Source of the DNA: Oxytricha trifallax
Lineage: Eukaryota; Ciliophora; Spirotrichea; Sporadotrichida; Oxytrichidae
Reading direction: 5' to 3'
Assembly: GCA_000711775.1 (NCBI GenBank)
Contig: ARYC01000301.1
Span: 1 to 64,000 of the forward strand
Length of the DNA: 64,000 nt
Part shown: positions 43,929-56,007 of the stretch, in pieces
Numbering within the stretch: the first letter of the stretch is position 1
Layout of the letters: each line of letters starts with the position of its first letter
Notes under the pieces: generated by a model
The model's database searches: none
Told to the model about the DNA's origin: nothing
Seen by the model: only the letters and a program-made list of their open reading frames with translations
Program-made: the position numbers and the translations under genes

Positions 43929-46747
43929 CAATAAAATCACTACCCCCACTTAATTCAAAACTCATTACAGTAAGATTTTATAATATTTTACTTTTAAATT
44001 TAGGCAGCTATAGGAACATTGAAAAAAAAGCCAGATTAAAGAAAAGAAGCAGATATACAGCTTTTACTGCCATTTTTAAAATCAATCAAATTCTTTTAAG
44101 AAAGAAGAGATATGAAAGAAACTGATTTTAATTATTTATGTGAAAGAGCAAAACATGAATACTTCCATTAAAATAAAAATGTTTTCTGCTATGGTAAATT
44201 ACTACAATATTTTCAATAATAGTTAATTTAAGTAATATCATATAGGGGATTATGGAGATAAATTTTACATTTTGCTTGAAGGTTAGGTTGCAGTATTGGT
44301 TCCAAAGAAAAAAGATAAAAATACAGACGATTCAAGTTCACAAATGGATGAGTCAGTCATGAGATTTAGTTCAGGAACGGAATAAAGTTAAAATGCTAAG
44401 AGAAAACTAATGCATGGAAACAGCTATCAGGATGTGCAAAGATTGATGTCTGGTTCGGGTATAAATAGAAAAGCTACTTTAGTCGATAACATAAACAATA
44501 GATACTTTGGCTTGGCAAAGGGTTCAAGCGGAAATGAAAAAGTTGCAAACACTAGAGCCCAAATATTATAAGACTAAAATAACATAGCAGGATAAAACTT
44601 AGTAGAAGTTGCCTAACTTAAGTCTGGCTAAAGCTTTGGGGAGTTAGCATTAATATCTAATAAACCAAGAGCAGCTACTATCAAGTGCATGACAGATGCT
44701 CATTTTTTGGTTTTACAGAAGAAAGATTATGAATAAATATTAGGGAGATTTGAAGAAGCAAATATGAATAAATTTGTAGAGTTCTTAAAATAGATGCCTC
44801 ATTTTAATCATTGGTTTAAAAATGCATTATCTAAACTGACTTACTATTTTACTCGACAAAAGTTTATTAGAAACCAGACTATTTATAAGGAAGGAGATAT
44901 TTGTAGATTTATCTATATTGTCCTTGATGGAGAATTCGAAATTACTAAAAAAATGAGGCCTCATATTCAAGATGATTCTAATTTGACGAAGTACTTAGGA
45001 CCCTAAATTCTTTCACCCAACTAAAGAAAGTCAGATAGGCAAATTTAATTTACACTCCAGAAATCAGATAACGTCTATTCTTAAAGAATTTCAATTGTAA
45101 GTAGGGGAAATATGATTGGAGAAGAGGATGCTATAAAAATGAGAGACTATACAACCACGCTTAAGTGTGTTTCACAAAATGGAATATTGCTTGCTTTAAA
45201 GACTAGCGACTTTTATCAAAGAATAAAAACTAATGAAGAAACTTGGCAATATTTGTAAAAGACTTCACTATTAAAAGAAGGCAACATATATCAATCAATA
45301 TTTAGAAGTGAAAAACTAATTAAATCAAATGTTGAAAATACAAAATTAATTTGTAAAAAAGAGGAAGCAAAGGATATGGAAATAAAAGATATCGACTTTT
45401 TTAAAACCACATTTTGGGGAGAACCAATTCCTTCTCGAAAAGTTGAGAGAGTAATTCAAACTAATTAGTAAAAAAGAAGATAAAAGAAAGTCTTTCGAAA
45501 TACAGAAGAGCAGTCTTCATAATTAAATTTCTATGGTAGATTTGCATAAAATCCAAAAATTCTGCCAATATAAGGTTTAGAACCCTCTACGATGCAAGAA
45601 TAAAATGCTACTTATTATGGCTAAATTTATTTTACTTAAGATAACATAAAGATGATACCGATAAACACTCTTTTATAAAATAAAGCAAATTTTGCAACTT
45701 TCACAATAAAAAAAGACTTACAAGTAAAAGACCTAAAATCAAGAAATCATATACCCTCTGCTTTTTATAGTAACTAAAACTATATAAATAACACAGTAAC
45801 AACTATGGAGTCTCTAGAACCCTCTAACCAAATCTATAGAAAAAATGACCTGCAAAATCTTAACAGTAAAAGTACTCAAAGATTGACTCAAAACACTCTA
45901 GATACAAATAGGAACTTTTCAACCTCAAATAAATAGCTTTAAGATTATAGTTTTAGATAAATTAACTAAAATAGTAAGAGTGATTTAGACTAATTATAGA
46001 ACGAGCAGTATAGCAATATATCCTTGTTAAAACTTTAAAAAACTTAGTAATATGGAAACGCTATATAACAAAAATCAGCTATAATATTGAAGAAACATTT
46101 GCTCTAAAAGAAAGACAAAGTCATAGAAAGTAGGAATTTATAATCTGCTTATTTCAATTCGAGATCAAATATAAAAAAAATACTACAAAAAAATAAATTG
46201 ACTATTTTTAATAAGTTCTATTTAACTTTTTTTATAGCGTGATGAAAGAAAGAAATTTGATACATCATAGCGATCAGTAATCTCTACATAATCCATCCAT
46301 AGTCTATTAAAATTAGTTAAACAAGGCAAGTAGTAAATATTCTTAGAGTAGTTTGATAAGGGACCAATCTTTAATGATATAACCTAAAAAATAGTATATT
46401 TCATAAGCTTCTACACTTAGAATGCCAACTGCGATGACTATTAAAGCACAACTAAACCATAACTTAATCTAATATTCAATTACTTGAACACTAATTAAGT
46501 AATATTTTATTTAGTTTAATGAATAGCAGTGCATTTGTAAAATCTAGAGCAAGTTTAAACTAAAAGTTCAATCGAAGTTTTATAAGCAAAATGCATTTAT
46601 TTTTTAACTATTAAAATTACTTTAAAAATGGACCATAGCAACATTTTAGTTGAGAATTAAAACAAATCTATTCAAATATCGGAATAAAACTATCAAACAT
46701 AGCAATATCATAATAAATTGAACAGAAACTTTAGTAACTATGAATGA
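43929..46747 (+). CDS. Cyclic-nucleotide-binding domain protein, 5' end not found
   Basis: Open from about 43929; a GT-AG intron (43974-44005) precedes AAIGTLKKKPDQRKEADIQ and another (44193-44246) joins NKNVFCY to GDYGDKFYILLEGQVAVLV. Two cyclic-nucleotide-binding folds follow. The first has the phosphate-binding cassette FGELALISNKPRAATIK with its key Glu and Arg; the second (TIYKEGDICRFIYIVLDGEFEI, GNMIGEEDAIKMRDYTTTLK) lacks the Arg and may not bind ligand. A long Asn/Ser/Gln-rich tail with introns ends at TGA 46745 (NRNFSNYE). No ATG precedes the first exon in frame, so the start may be in another segment or the gene scrambled. Related proteins in ciliates act in cAMP/cGMP signalling; binding is inferred. 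Confidence 0.82.
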
Positions 46748-47059
46748 TTTTATTTGAAAAACTTAATTTGCTAATTAATTTTAACGATTCATTTTAAAAA
46801 AGAGATTGTTAATGAAATATTGATTTATTCCAAATATTAATTTAGAAATTATTTTGAATTGACATGACAACATCATAGTTCAAAAATGGAAACAGTATTT
46901 AGAAAAATATTACAAGTCAAATAAAGGATAATAAATAGTTCCACCATCAAAAGCTAAATGATTTATTGTATAGAGTTTTTTAATTAAATTCTAATATTTT
47001 ATTTTTATTATATAATAAATGAACATGAATAATCCTTGGATTCAGAATACTAAGATAAT
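46748..47059. other. AT-rich intergenic spacer
   Basis: About 310 bp between the cyclic-nucleotide-binding gene and the transporter gene. The minus-strand frame at 46980-47183 is a shadow of the transporter N-terminus. Nothing else is visible. Confidence 0.35.
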
Positions 47060-49899
47060 ATGTATGACAGCAACCGAGAAGGCTACACCCAAAACCCTGG
47101 TTTTTAAAATCACTAAGAAAATGATAACTAAAATTTACCAATGAATTCAGTTTCTGCTTTTGATAATAGAATTTTAAATTCAATCAATTTTTAAATATTT
47201 TATCCTTAAATTACTGAAACTATAATTAATTTATAAATTAATGATAAGGAAGTAAAGACTATGCAATTTGAAGGTGATGAGGGTGACAGCTACCTAGACT
47301 CAGGGATTATTCAACCTCCAGAAAAATAAATATATGTGAGTCATCACTTACACGACGCCAATTAAAGCTACTAATTCCAGGACATCTCTTCGATTCACAT
47401 AGACGCAAATTAATTGAATAAGGACAATCCAGGAAGCTAAAACCCATAGGATAACGATAGAAATTAAAACAAAAACTATCTAAATGATGAACTTGAAAAC
47501 TTTGACTTCAAAAGTGTGAAGCTATTTGAGTGCTAAAACTTGGAGAACATTATTCATGAAATCAACTTACATAATGACATGTAATTGTGCAACAATCTAG
47601 ACACTGATTTATATGCTTAGTACTACTAGAATGATCATTAAAGCACCAATAGAGATAGTCAGTTTCAGGGTAAGAGAGTATAGGTCATACTTTGATATTA
47701 TCAATATTAATTTTTTTGGTTTTTTATTTGACTGTTTTTATATATAGACGACATGGAGAGCACAAAAGAATAGACTAAGCAACAAAAAATGAAACTTGTA
47801 AAGAAAAGGAAAAGTGATTTATTCAACAGTAGTAGCTCTGCGGGTGTTAGAAATTAAATAAATTACGCTTAAAATCAAGAATAAGATAAAGTAGGAGATC
47901 ACGAGAATTAACTTAATCTTAGCAAATTTATAATTACTTCATCTCTAAAGAAAGGTAATTTAGGACAAGTGGCAGTGATATTATTCAAATTAAAAAAAAC
48001 AACATAATAATTGATATATTTTAAATATTTTAAATTAAATGTTAGTATAAACGGAATATTTACAAGAGAAAATTTTATTCACTCTTTGCTAAGATTTAAA
48101 TACAATACAATAATTTAAAAACTGTATAAATTTCTTATTAATTTTCCGAATTATATTACGAAATTTATTTTATTTTATTTTCGAAAATTATTTATTGTAG
48201 TAATATTCAATTTGTTTAAGAGTTTCGTTGGTGTTGGCATTTTGGCATTGCCTCATACATTTTAGTTAGTTGGAGTTGTAGGAGGTTCTATAGGTATATT
48301 TATTATTGCAATCGTCTCTATGTATACAATATTTATTCGTGTAATTTTATCTATAATTATATTTACATATTTTTGAATAAATGCTACTATAGATACCAAC
48401 AAAGCAAAAGCTAGGCAATAAATACGAAACAGTAACTGACCTCTCATATGCTTTATTTGGTAAAAATGGAAAACTAATTATAGAATTACTTTTTGCAACA
48501 GGGCTTTTGGGCTCCTGTGCCGCCTATCTGGTATTCATATCAAAGCAATTTGACTAGATAATATGTCTGGAGAGTGACCACTAGACTTGCGATTAATGGA
48601 AATTATATGTTTTAATATCTGTTTTGATTCAATGGCCCATTTGCTGGTTTTAAAGCTTTAGAAAAGTATCTTTTCTATCTGGTTTTGCTAGCTGCTCAAT
48701 TGTGTTTGGGTGTAAGATTATTAATTAAATTAAAGTAATTTATAGTATTTGTGATCATGTACTACAGTATTGGTAATTTAAGTAATTAATATGAAACTCA
48801 AGAGTAAAGTGGAATGAGAACCACTTTTTAATAAATCAAGATGCTGGATGTTGCCAATCTATAATAAATTTAACTTTTATAATTTACTATATTTATCTGT
48901 TTTACCTCTATTCTTTGGCATAGCTCTTTATGCTTTTGATTCTAGTACAATCAAAACTTCGTATATTTTTAAAATTGAAACAAAATAAAATCTATATAAT
49001 TGAGTAAATTAATTATATGATTATTTATTTTCCAAAATAATATAAGTTTTATATATTTATTTATTTTGATTTATTGCTTGATTTCAGGATTCATGATTTT
49101 AATTTTTTACATAATATTACCAAATTTATATTATAATATTTTAGTTTTTAATAGTATTGACAATGCATAAAGCATCAAACTCACCAAAGAACTTTGAAAA
49201 AACTTTCAAACTAGTAATGATAACTGTCATGATAATGTGCATAACATTTGCTGCTATAGGTTACTCTGTAAATCTATACATCATAATTTATCAATTTACT
49301 TTTAGAGCTTTGGTAATGAAACGAAAGACATGATTACTTTAAATATGCCAAAAAATAATATGACTACAACAATGAAATGTCTCTATTGTCTTTCAATATA
49401 CTATTAAAATTATAATTTTACTATATAATTTTATGTTCTCAATAAGTTTACTAGCTAGTATCCCTTTATTTAGTTTATCAGCTTTTGAGATTGTTGAAAA
49501 ATCAAGACTTTATTTATATGTTCCATTCACATTTTTTCCCAAGGTATAAATACAAACTTCAAACTTATCTATACTTTTTAGTTTAAACGAATAATGATGA
49601 GGACATTTTTGATATTTTTAACTGGACTAGTGGCAACTTGTGTACCTAAATTTGGAAGTTTTCTTAATTTAAATGGCGCTTTTTCAAGCACAATTTCTCT
49701 TTTCGTTATACCAGTAAGATTTGGAACTTTTTATGATTTACTTTTTATACAGGTATTACTTTATAACAAGGCTTTTAAGGATCAAATTACAACGAAATGG
49801 AAAATAATACATTATGTAATAATAGTGTTTGGATTGGCTTGTGGAGCTATAAGTGTATATTATTCAGTCATTGATTTAATCAAAGCCTTAAGTGAGTGA
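47060..49899 (+). CDS. Amino-acid transporter of the AAAP family with long hydrophilic N terminus
   Basis: Probable start ATG 47060 (MYDSNREGYTQNPGF). About 260 polar residues precede the membrane domain, which begins SLKKGNLGQVAVILFNLFKSFVG and GVGILALPHTFQLVGVVGG (first helices), typical of AAAP permeases. Later pieces: ELLFATGLLGSCAAYLVFI, SVLPLFFGIALYAFD, TMHKASNSPKNFEKTF, NMPKNNMTTTMKCLYCLS, and the final helices ending DLIKALSE, TGA 49897. About ten or eleven membrane segments are recognisable. IESs at 47989-48210 (TATTCAA) and 48864-48891 (CTATA) are removed cleanly; introns include those ending at 48385 and 49578 and one at 49712-49752. The substrate cannot be told from sequence. Confidence 0.9.
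47989..48210. other. IES with 7-bp pointer TATTCAA in the transporter gene
   Basis: TATTCAA at 47982-47988 and 48204-48210. Removing the segment between with one pointer copy joins GQVAVILF to NLFKSFVGVG, which rebuilds the conserved start of the AAAP membrane domain. Confidence 0.88.
48864..48891. other. 28-bp IES with pointer CTATA in the transporter gene
   Basis: CTATA at 48859-48863 and 48887-48891. Deletion joins DVANL to YLSVLPLFFGIALYAF in frame. Confidence 0.8.
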
Positions 49900-50000
49900 A
49901 TGTTTGAATTAAATTGTATTTCTAAGAAAAATTGTTGGATCATTGTAGCTTGATAGAATTTGTCTATAGTATTTAAAATAAACAGTAAATATAATGATAT

Positions 50001-51189
50001 TCAATCTCTCTCAAATTCATCTACCTCTTCGTCTTCTTCCTCCTCTTCAGAGTCATTTAAGGCAGATTAGGATATTCCAAACCCATTAGTGCCAGCTGTT
50101 CTGTAAAATTAATCCATCATTTTCTTCTAGTCGTTCATCATTAAATTTCCTGAAGCAATACCTGCATTACAAAGACATTATTCTGCCATATTGTTTTCAT
50201 TCAGCTGTTTGGCTTTCTACAATAAACATAAAGATTACTGGTAATTTGAGGGGAAAAAAACTAAATCTCAAGGAGACAATAAACTTACAAAATATGCCTA
50301 ATCAAAATAGTCTTTCGTGAGTTTCCAGAATTACTTATCGAAGGCTATATAACCCAAGCACAAAAGACAATCTAGTTAAAGTCTTTAATTCTTGATTTCT
50401 GTAGCTATCTCCAAACATTTATTGAAGTTTACATTTGCTTCTTCTAAGTTTTTCTATAGCAAGTTTATCACTCCTATTTGTCCATAGCATATACAAGAAC
50501 TCTCTGAGTCCTAGATTATAATTAATGACTTAAGTTAATTTATACATCTCTATAAAGTGCCCATTCTAGTGCTTTATAAAAATATTCTGCTGCTTTAATG
50601 TATGAACCAAGAACTCTATTGCAGATTCCAATGTTATAATAGGCAGCAAACACATTTTCCTTATCAGTAAATTCGCAATGTTTCATGTGAAAGTTCAAAC
50701 TTTTTCTTATTTTCCTCTTCTTATAATAAGCAACAGCTATTCTATTTAGAGCTAGTGATGAACCTACAGGGTCATCAAGCATCCTTGCACAAAAGAAAAA
50801 CCTTTTAAAGAAGTTTACTGCCTACATTATAAAAAATTTAAGAAATCTTGATTTTTACATACCTAATCGTAATGCTCTTGATTCTCATTTAGAACACCCA
50901 AACAATAAGCCATATGCGCTTCTTTTTAAACATCTCCCACTTGCACTCCAGCTCTTGCTCTCATTGTCATATCTTAAAGTGAAGATTTAAAGAGGTTTTT
51001 ATTTCCAGCTGGGATACTTGGAGCCCATCCAGAACCTGGAGCGAGTGGTGCAGCTACTGTAGCATTGTAACCGTCTGGACATTGAACATGAATTTACTGA
51101 GAGAAAAAACTTTGGGAAGGTGCTTTTTGCTTAAGAGACACCCCTTTGCTTGATTTACTTTCTGATTGAGTAGAATTAAACTTTTTCAT
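50001..51189 (-). CDS. TPR-repeat protein, TTC29-like
   Basis: ATG at 51187-51189 (MKKFNSTQSESKSSKGVS) to TGA at 50001. After a polar N terminus come at least five tetratricopeptide repeats: AHMAYCLGVLNENQEHYDQ, LNRIAVAYYKKRKIRKSL, AAYYNIGICNRVLGSYIKAA, CYGQIGVINLLQKNLEEA, LDCLLCLGYIAFDKQFW. The protein ends with an acidic tail (SEEEEEDEEVDEFERD). GT-AG introns at 50822-50862, 50511-50545 and 50217-50288 each restore frame. Total about 340 residues. The layout (TPRs with a DDP-type linker) resembles TTC29, an axonemal dynein-related protein, but I am not certain of orthology. Confidence 0.82.
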
Positions 51190-51196
51190 TATCACT

Positions 51197-52672
51197 TCAA
51201 TATAGTTAAATTTAGAATAGATTCTTAGAAACTATGACTATAATAATGTCAATCTGCTCATCATGATCAGTAGATAGAATCTAAAACTTTGAATTTTCTT
51301 TTGTAGGGGATACAGTATTTTCTTTCAGTGTAAGCTCCATTAAAATAGAATCTCCTCCATCATCTAATCTAATTTCTTAACGAACCTTTTTATAGTTTTT
51401 CATTGTTGATGTTCTTAGCTCATATTAGCTCTCATTCAACATATTTCCATGATTAACATCACAATTTTTCATTTCTTTTATGCGTTCCATTTCAGCTTTC
51501 TCTTCCCTTGCCTTCTATATGATTTTTTAATTACTTAATAAATCCAGATGATCTTCTTATTTTTGCTTCAATACTTCCAGTTCCTTTTGCTTAGGTACCA
51601 CAAAGATTTCATTAAATATCATTCTATTTTATTACTAACGTTTATTAGGGAAAAATGGAGCAACTGACTTTGGCATAGATGATGCTCTCTCTATAAGATT
51701 CTTTTAAACTGAGAGATTCTTATCAATTCGCCTTATTTCATCGTTTGTCATTTTTGGCTTGATAATTGAAGTCAATTATTTCAAAGAACTCTCTTAAACT
51801 TTAGCAATATCAGATTCACCGTCTTTAAACTCCAATTTTTATTTTTAAAAGGGGTCGGATTTCATGTTTTAGAGGGATTTAAGTTACTCTAGATGATAAT
51901 TTATCTGCTGCTGTGGTTGTTAAGATCGATGCTGCAAACTTTCAGTTGTCGGTCTCTTATTATAAGAACCTCCTGTATTGCTAAATATACTAAATTCCAA
52001 GATTATTTGTAAAAAATAAATTAGATTTTCATTAGTATTAATATATAACAATTATAAATTACATAGTTTCAAGAATTAGATAAAAATAATGTATTAATTT
52101 CAATTAAGTTTATATAATTATTCATAAAACCCTTATCTATATACAATATTGAAGTTGCTCATGCCGATTCCCCCATGACCACTGCTAAATTGCTGGTTTG
52201 TCCCATATGCTTAATTTGCTTAATTATTTGAGGCTGTGCTCTTCATAAAATTAATATTGCTCTTCTTTATAGTTTTGACTTTGAAAGAACCGCCAAGCTA
52301 ACTACTGTCGAAATTATTTCCCTAGCTCTATCCCAATGCAGCATTTAAAAATGGATTATATTGGCTTTATCGCATATTTAAGCTTTCTCTCAAAGTTTTA
52401 CCTGTATCCCCCTCTTAAAACGCTTCTTGTTAAATTCCATCCAATATTTTACGAAAAGTTGTCTTCTTTTAATCTAAATGAAAAGTTTTCTGTTCTTCAA
52501 GGATTTAAAACCTTTTGGGCTTGGTGTAGATGTTTTGGGGAGGACAGTTTATATTTACTTCATGAGCGGTTGTGACTTCAGAAAGGTTTCTAGGGGCGTG
52601 CTTCAAAATCTCTTCATGAGGGTGTCTTTATAGTTCTTGCTAGCGTAATAGCCTGGATTTTAACTAGTTCAT
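51197..52672 (-). CDS. Polar/coiled-coil hypothetical protein
   Basis: ATG at 52670-52672 (MNQLKSRLLRQQELQRHP) to TGA at 51197. The 5' part (to about 52150) is Gln/Asn-rich with GTNQQFSSGHGGIGMSN. An AT-rich block (about 51990-52150) interrupts, then the frame NTGGSYNKRPTTES continues with a helical Lys/Glu-rich region (RRIDKNLSVQKNLIERA, KQKELEVLKQKQEDHL, AREEKAEMERIKEMK). The exact join is unresolved. The last residues (DIIIVIVSKNLFQ) may run into non-coding DNA. Its stop is only 7 bp upstream of the TPR gene's start codon. No family recognised. Confidence 0.65.
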
Positions 52673-52735
52673 TTTTATTGTAGAAATCTAAATTATATAA
52701 TTTAATAAAAATTTTCAATATGCAGCTATATAATT

Positions 52736-55700
52736 ATGTTAGAATTAGAAATTGATTAGGAAATGGTATAATTAATTCATGAAATAAAAACTATAATAAA
52801 AGAGTTAAAAAGAAATGATGTAAAAAACTAAAATTTAGTAAGCTAAAGACACTAACGTAAAAGAATAAGATAATATAAGCCAGCTGATTTAGTTTGATAC
52901 AGATAACGAATCTTTTAATTCCTTCTCAACTTCTAATTTACCGACAATTTTCCAGACTCTGCAAAATGAAATAATATAGACTGATACTTTGGCATCAACA
53001 GCAAACACTTAATAAATTTAGGGAAGTTAGGGAATGTAAAATAAACCTATATAAAGAATAAATTATTAATAAACTGATCAAATTAATCATTCAAAGAAAA
53101 AATAGTAAAACATAGAACAACCATTATATCAAATTAGAGTTCCTGCTACATCAAGAGAAGGTTGAAATTCAAAGTAAAACAAGCAAGAGAAAAATTAAAA
53201 TAGCAATTTCGACCATAATAAAATAAGTTAATAAGCTGTTTAAAATAACTTTATTTAAAAAAGATCAAAGCTGAAAAATCTAGGTAAAACTTAATTATCA
53301 AGAAATACAATAGACTCAAAATATGTTGACTAACTTTCAATTTCTAGTTCAAAAATATGTCCTTTAAACAGTAATAAATAATCCTCATTTTCGAAATCAA
53401 AATTCAATACTTAATCTATGACTAATTTGCTTCATAAAACATAAGTGAATCTCTGGCCTTAGTAAAATTAATCTTCTATAAAAATCTCTGTTCCAACTTT
53501 AAGTCATAATCAGATAATAAAAAAGTAGATTAAAGCTAAAGAAGATCCAAAAATAATTGTCTAAAATACAGAATCTGAAATCGAGTTAAAGAACAAATCA
53601 AGAGTTTAATCTGAAGGAGAGTTAAGACAAAACAATAACAAACCTTAAATTTAAAATAAAAAAATGCCGATATTAGTCAATATACAACTACAAATTAAAC
53701 CAAAGATAAATACTTCCCCAGATAGGAACAAAGAAACACAAAAAACTGGAAATTCTATTTCTCCTCTTAGAAACAGCTCAAAACCTCCTTTATACATAAA
53801 AACAAGTTTTAAAGATAAAAGTTCAAGCAAAGTTTCATTATCCCCTAATATGATTAAAAAGAACTCCAATATACCTTCATATGCTTCCTCAAGAAACTCT
53901 CTGTCTCCTTAATATGGATCAAATATTCCAAATATTTTGAAAAATTAAGTCGCTCAATCACCCTATGGAAATATTGTCTTCAAATCACCAAAGTTTATGA
54001 CTGAAAAACTTTCAAATTATAACAGTAAGACTTCCATTGAATAAATTAAACAAAGTGACATTCATTAAGATGAAGTATCTAAAAATAAAGAAGCAGTTAG
54101 GGATTTAAGATTTATATTTTAAGACTGTTCTTTCGATTAAGAGAAAGATTTTGCATCAAAAGAAAGCTCAGTTTATCCATAATAAACTGAAAGATGCAAA
54201 ACTTAACTTTAATTAACTTCTCAACAAAATCTAGTAGTATAATAGAAATAATTAAATTTGAGATTGAGTTAGAATTTTAAAAATAAAACCCCTCTAAAAA
54301 ATGAATTCTAACTAAAGGAAATTTATTCCAATACAATGAATTCGAGAGATTCCATAAGAATGAAATGTTAAGAACTTTCAAAATCAAAAACCAATAGATT
54401 CTAAATCACATAAAACAGGCAACTTTTTAATAGCAGTTTATCAACCTCATAACTTTCAATAAGAAGTGTCAGATAACCAACTCTGACATCTTTAAAAACA
54501 CAAATTAGAGGAAGTTTATTGTATTAACATAACAAAAACTTTGATTCCATGGTGAGACCGAGGTCAGTATCTTCAAATTCATTCAAGGTACTATCTCAAA
54601 ATAAATTTAACATATCTAGTACAAGGGAATTGCAACAGACTTTCAGATCTCGCTCTAACAGTTTGACATAGACAAGCCCTAAAAATATTGTCAAACTCAG
54701 CAATAGAATAAAAAATTTGTAAAATAATAAGGAATCTTCTCATAAAAATGGATATTTGGAAAGTTTGAATAAAATCATGGATGAAAGCACTAAAGAGCTT
54801 AAAGCTATGATTGTAAAGAAATAGAAAAAATTGCAGGAAATTAAAGATCAAAAGTATATGAAAGATTATAATTAAATAATCTGTATACTTTATTAAATAA
54901 ATCAAATTGTAATTAATCATTTGATACTTCAAAATTTTATAATAACTCTAGAGAGACACGAAGAAACTATAGATTCAAAATGAAAACCTAAGTTAAGACA
55001 TTTAAAATTACTTGTCTTCTCAATAAAAATAAAAAGAATTAAATTTTAAATTCGATAAGGATATATAGAATTTGAAGGAATTATTCTTACAAAAGGAGCA
55101 AGTATAGCGTTAAGAGTTATACGAATTATAGAATAAGCACTAATAAGCCTAGGATCACTTCGATTTGTTCACTCAAAACCTTGATAAAATAATTTTAATT
55201 TTTTTATTTTATTTAATTATTTAATATTTCCTTGAACAAGAAGTGATGGCAATAAGAAGCATTGATTAACAGCGTAAATCAGAAATCCAATCAATTAAAA
55301 TGGAAAATGAAATAGCTGATAGATTAATATTAGAATTAAGAGAGGACATGTAACTAAATTAAAGAGAGGATGAACTAAGAATGAGGACTATTTAATCTAA
55401 AGCATAAATGTTGATGTCTATGATAAATCATGAATAAATTTAAAACAATAGCAGTGAAGAGCTACTTCTTCATAATGATTTAAAGATTCATAGAGAGACC
55501 ATAGATCTGCTAGATAATGATCTTGAAGATCAAATTTACAGTGATAATACCAATATTTAAAGATTGATAGCTCTTCAACAAGAGAGTGGAAATAACTCAT
55601 AGTATAATCATATGCGGATAGCAGATGACTATGATATATTCTCAGATGTGTAAGTAGGCAAGAATGATGCAGATTGTGAAGATAGGGATGAGATTAATCT

Positions 55701-55818
55701 GGTTAAAATGCGCTATTGCTAGTTGAATTTATCCAAAGTAATAGAAGAGGATCAATCAAATTTAACTTCAGTCAGAGGGTCACTATCCCCAAATAGATTT
55801 GATAAATTTTCAAAGTGA
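52736..55818 (+). CDS. Large Ser/Asn-rich protein with C-terminal coiled coil
   Basis: ATG at 52736 (MLELEIDQEMVQLIHEI). A 55-nt GT-AG intron (52838-52892) joins KNQNL to FDTDNESFNSFSTSN. The next ~650 codons are Ser/Asn/Lys/Gln-rich low-complexity sequence (SPDRNKETQKTGNSISPLR, NSLTQTSPKNIVKLSNR). The C-terminal 300 residues form coiled coil (LKELFLQKEQVQRQELYEL, IADRLILELREDMQLNQ) and an acidic end, TGA 55816. One IES is clear at 55185-55235 (pointer CCTTGA). An in-frame TGA at 53163-53165 (between TSREG and NSKQ) is unexplained. AT-rich junctions near 54880-55030 hide at least one more interruption. No recognised domain. Confidence 0.68.
55185..55235. other. IES with pointer CCTTGA
   Basis: CCTTGA at 55179-55184 and 55230-55235. 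Removal joins DLFTQN-LEQEVMAIRSID, restoring the heptad pattern of the coiled coil and deleting an anomalous hydrophobic stretch. Confidence 0.85.
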
Positions 55819-56007
55819 TTTATTTATTTTATTAATTAAACTACAACTTATTATTAAATATTATACATTTTATTCAAACATAATCATGTTAAGAAAAATA
55901 AAATATATGTTTACCGCTTAATAATTCCATATAAAAAGTTATATTTCCATTAATAGTTAATGATATTTATTTCACAGTTGTATATTATTATCGTTTGTTT
56001 ATTCTGA

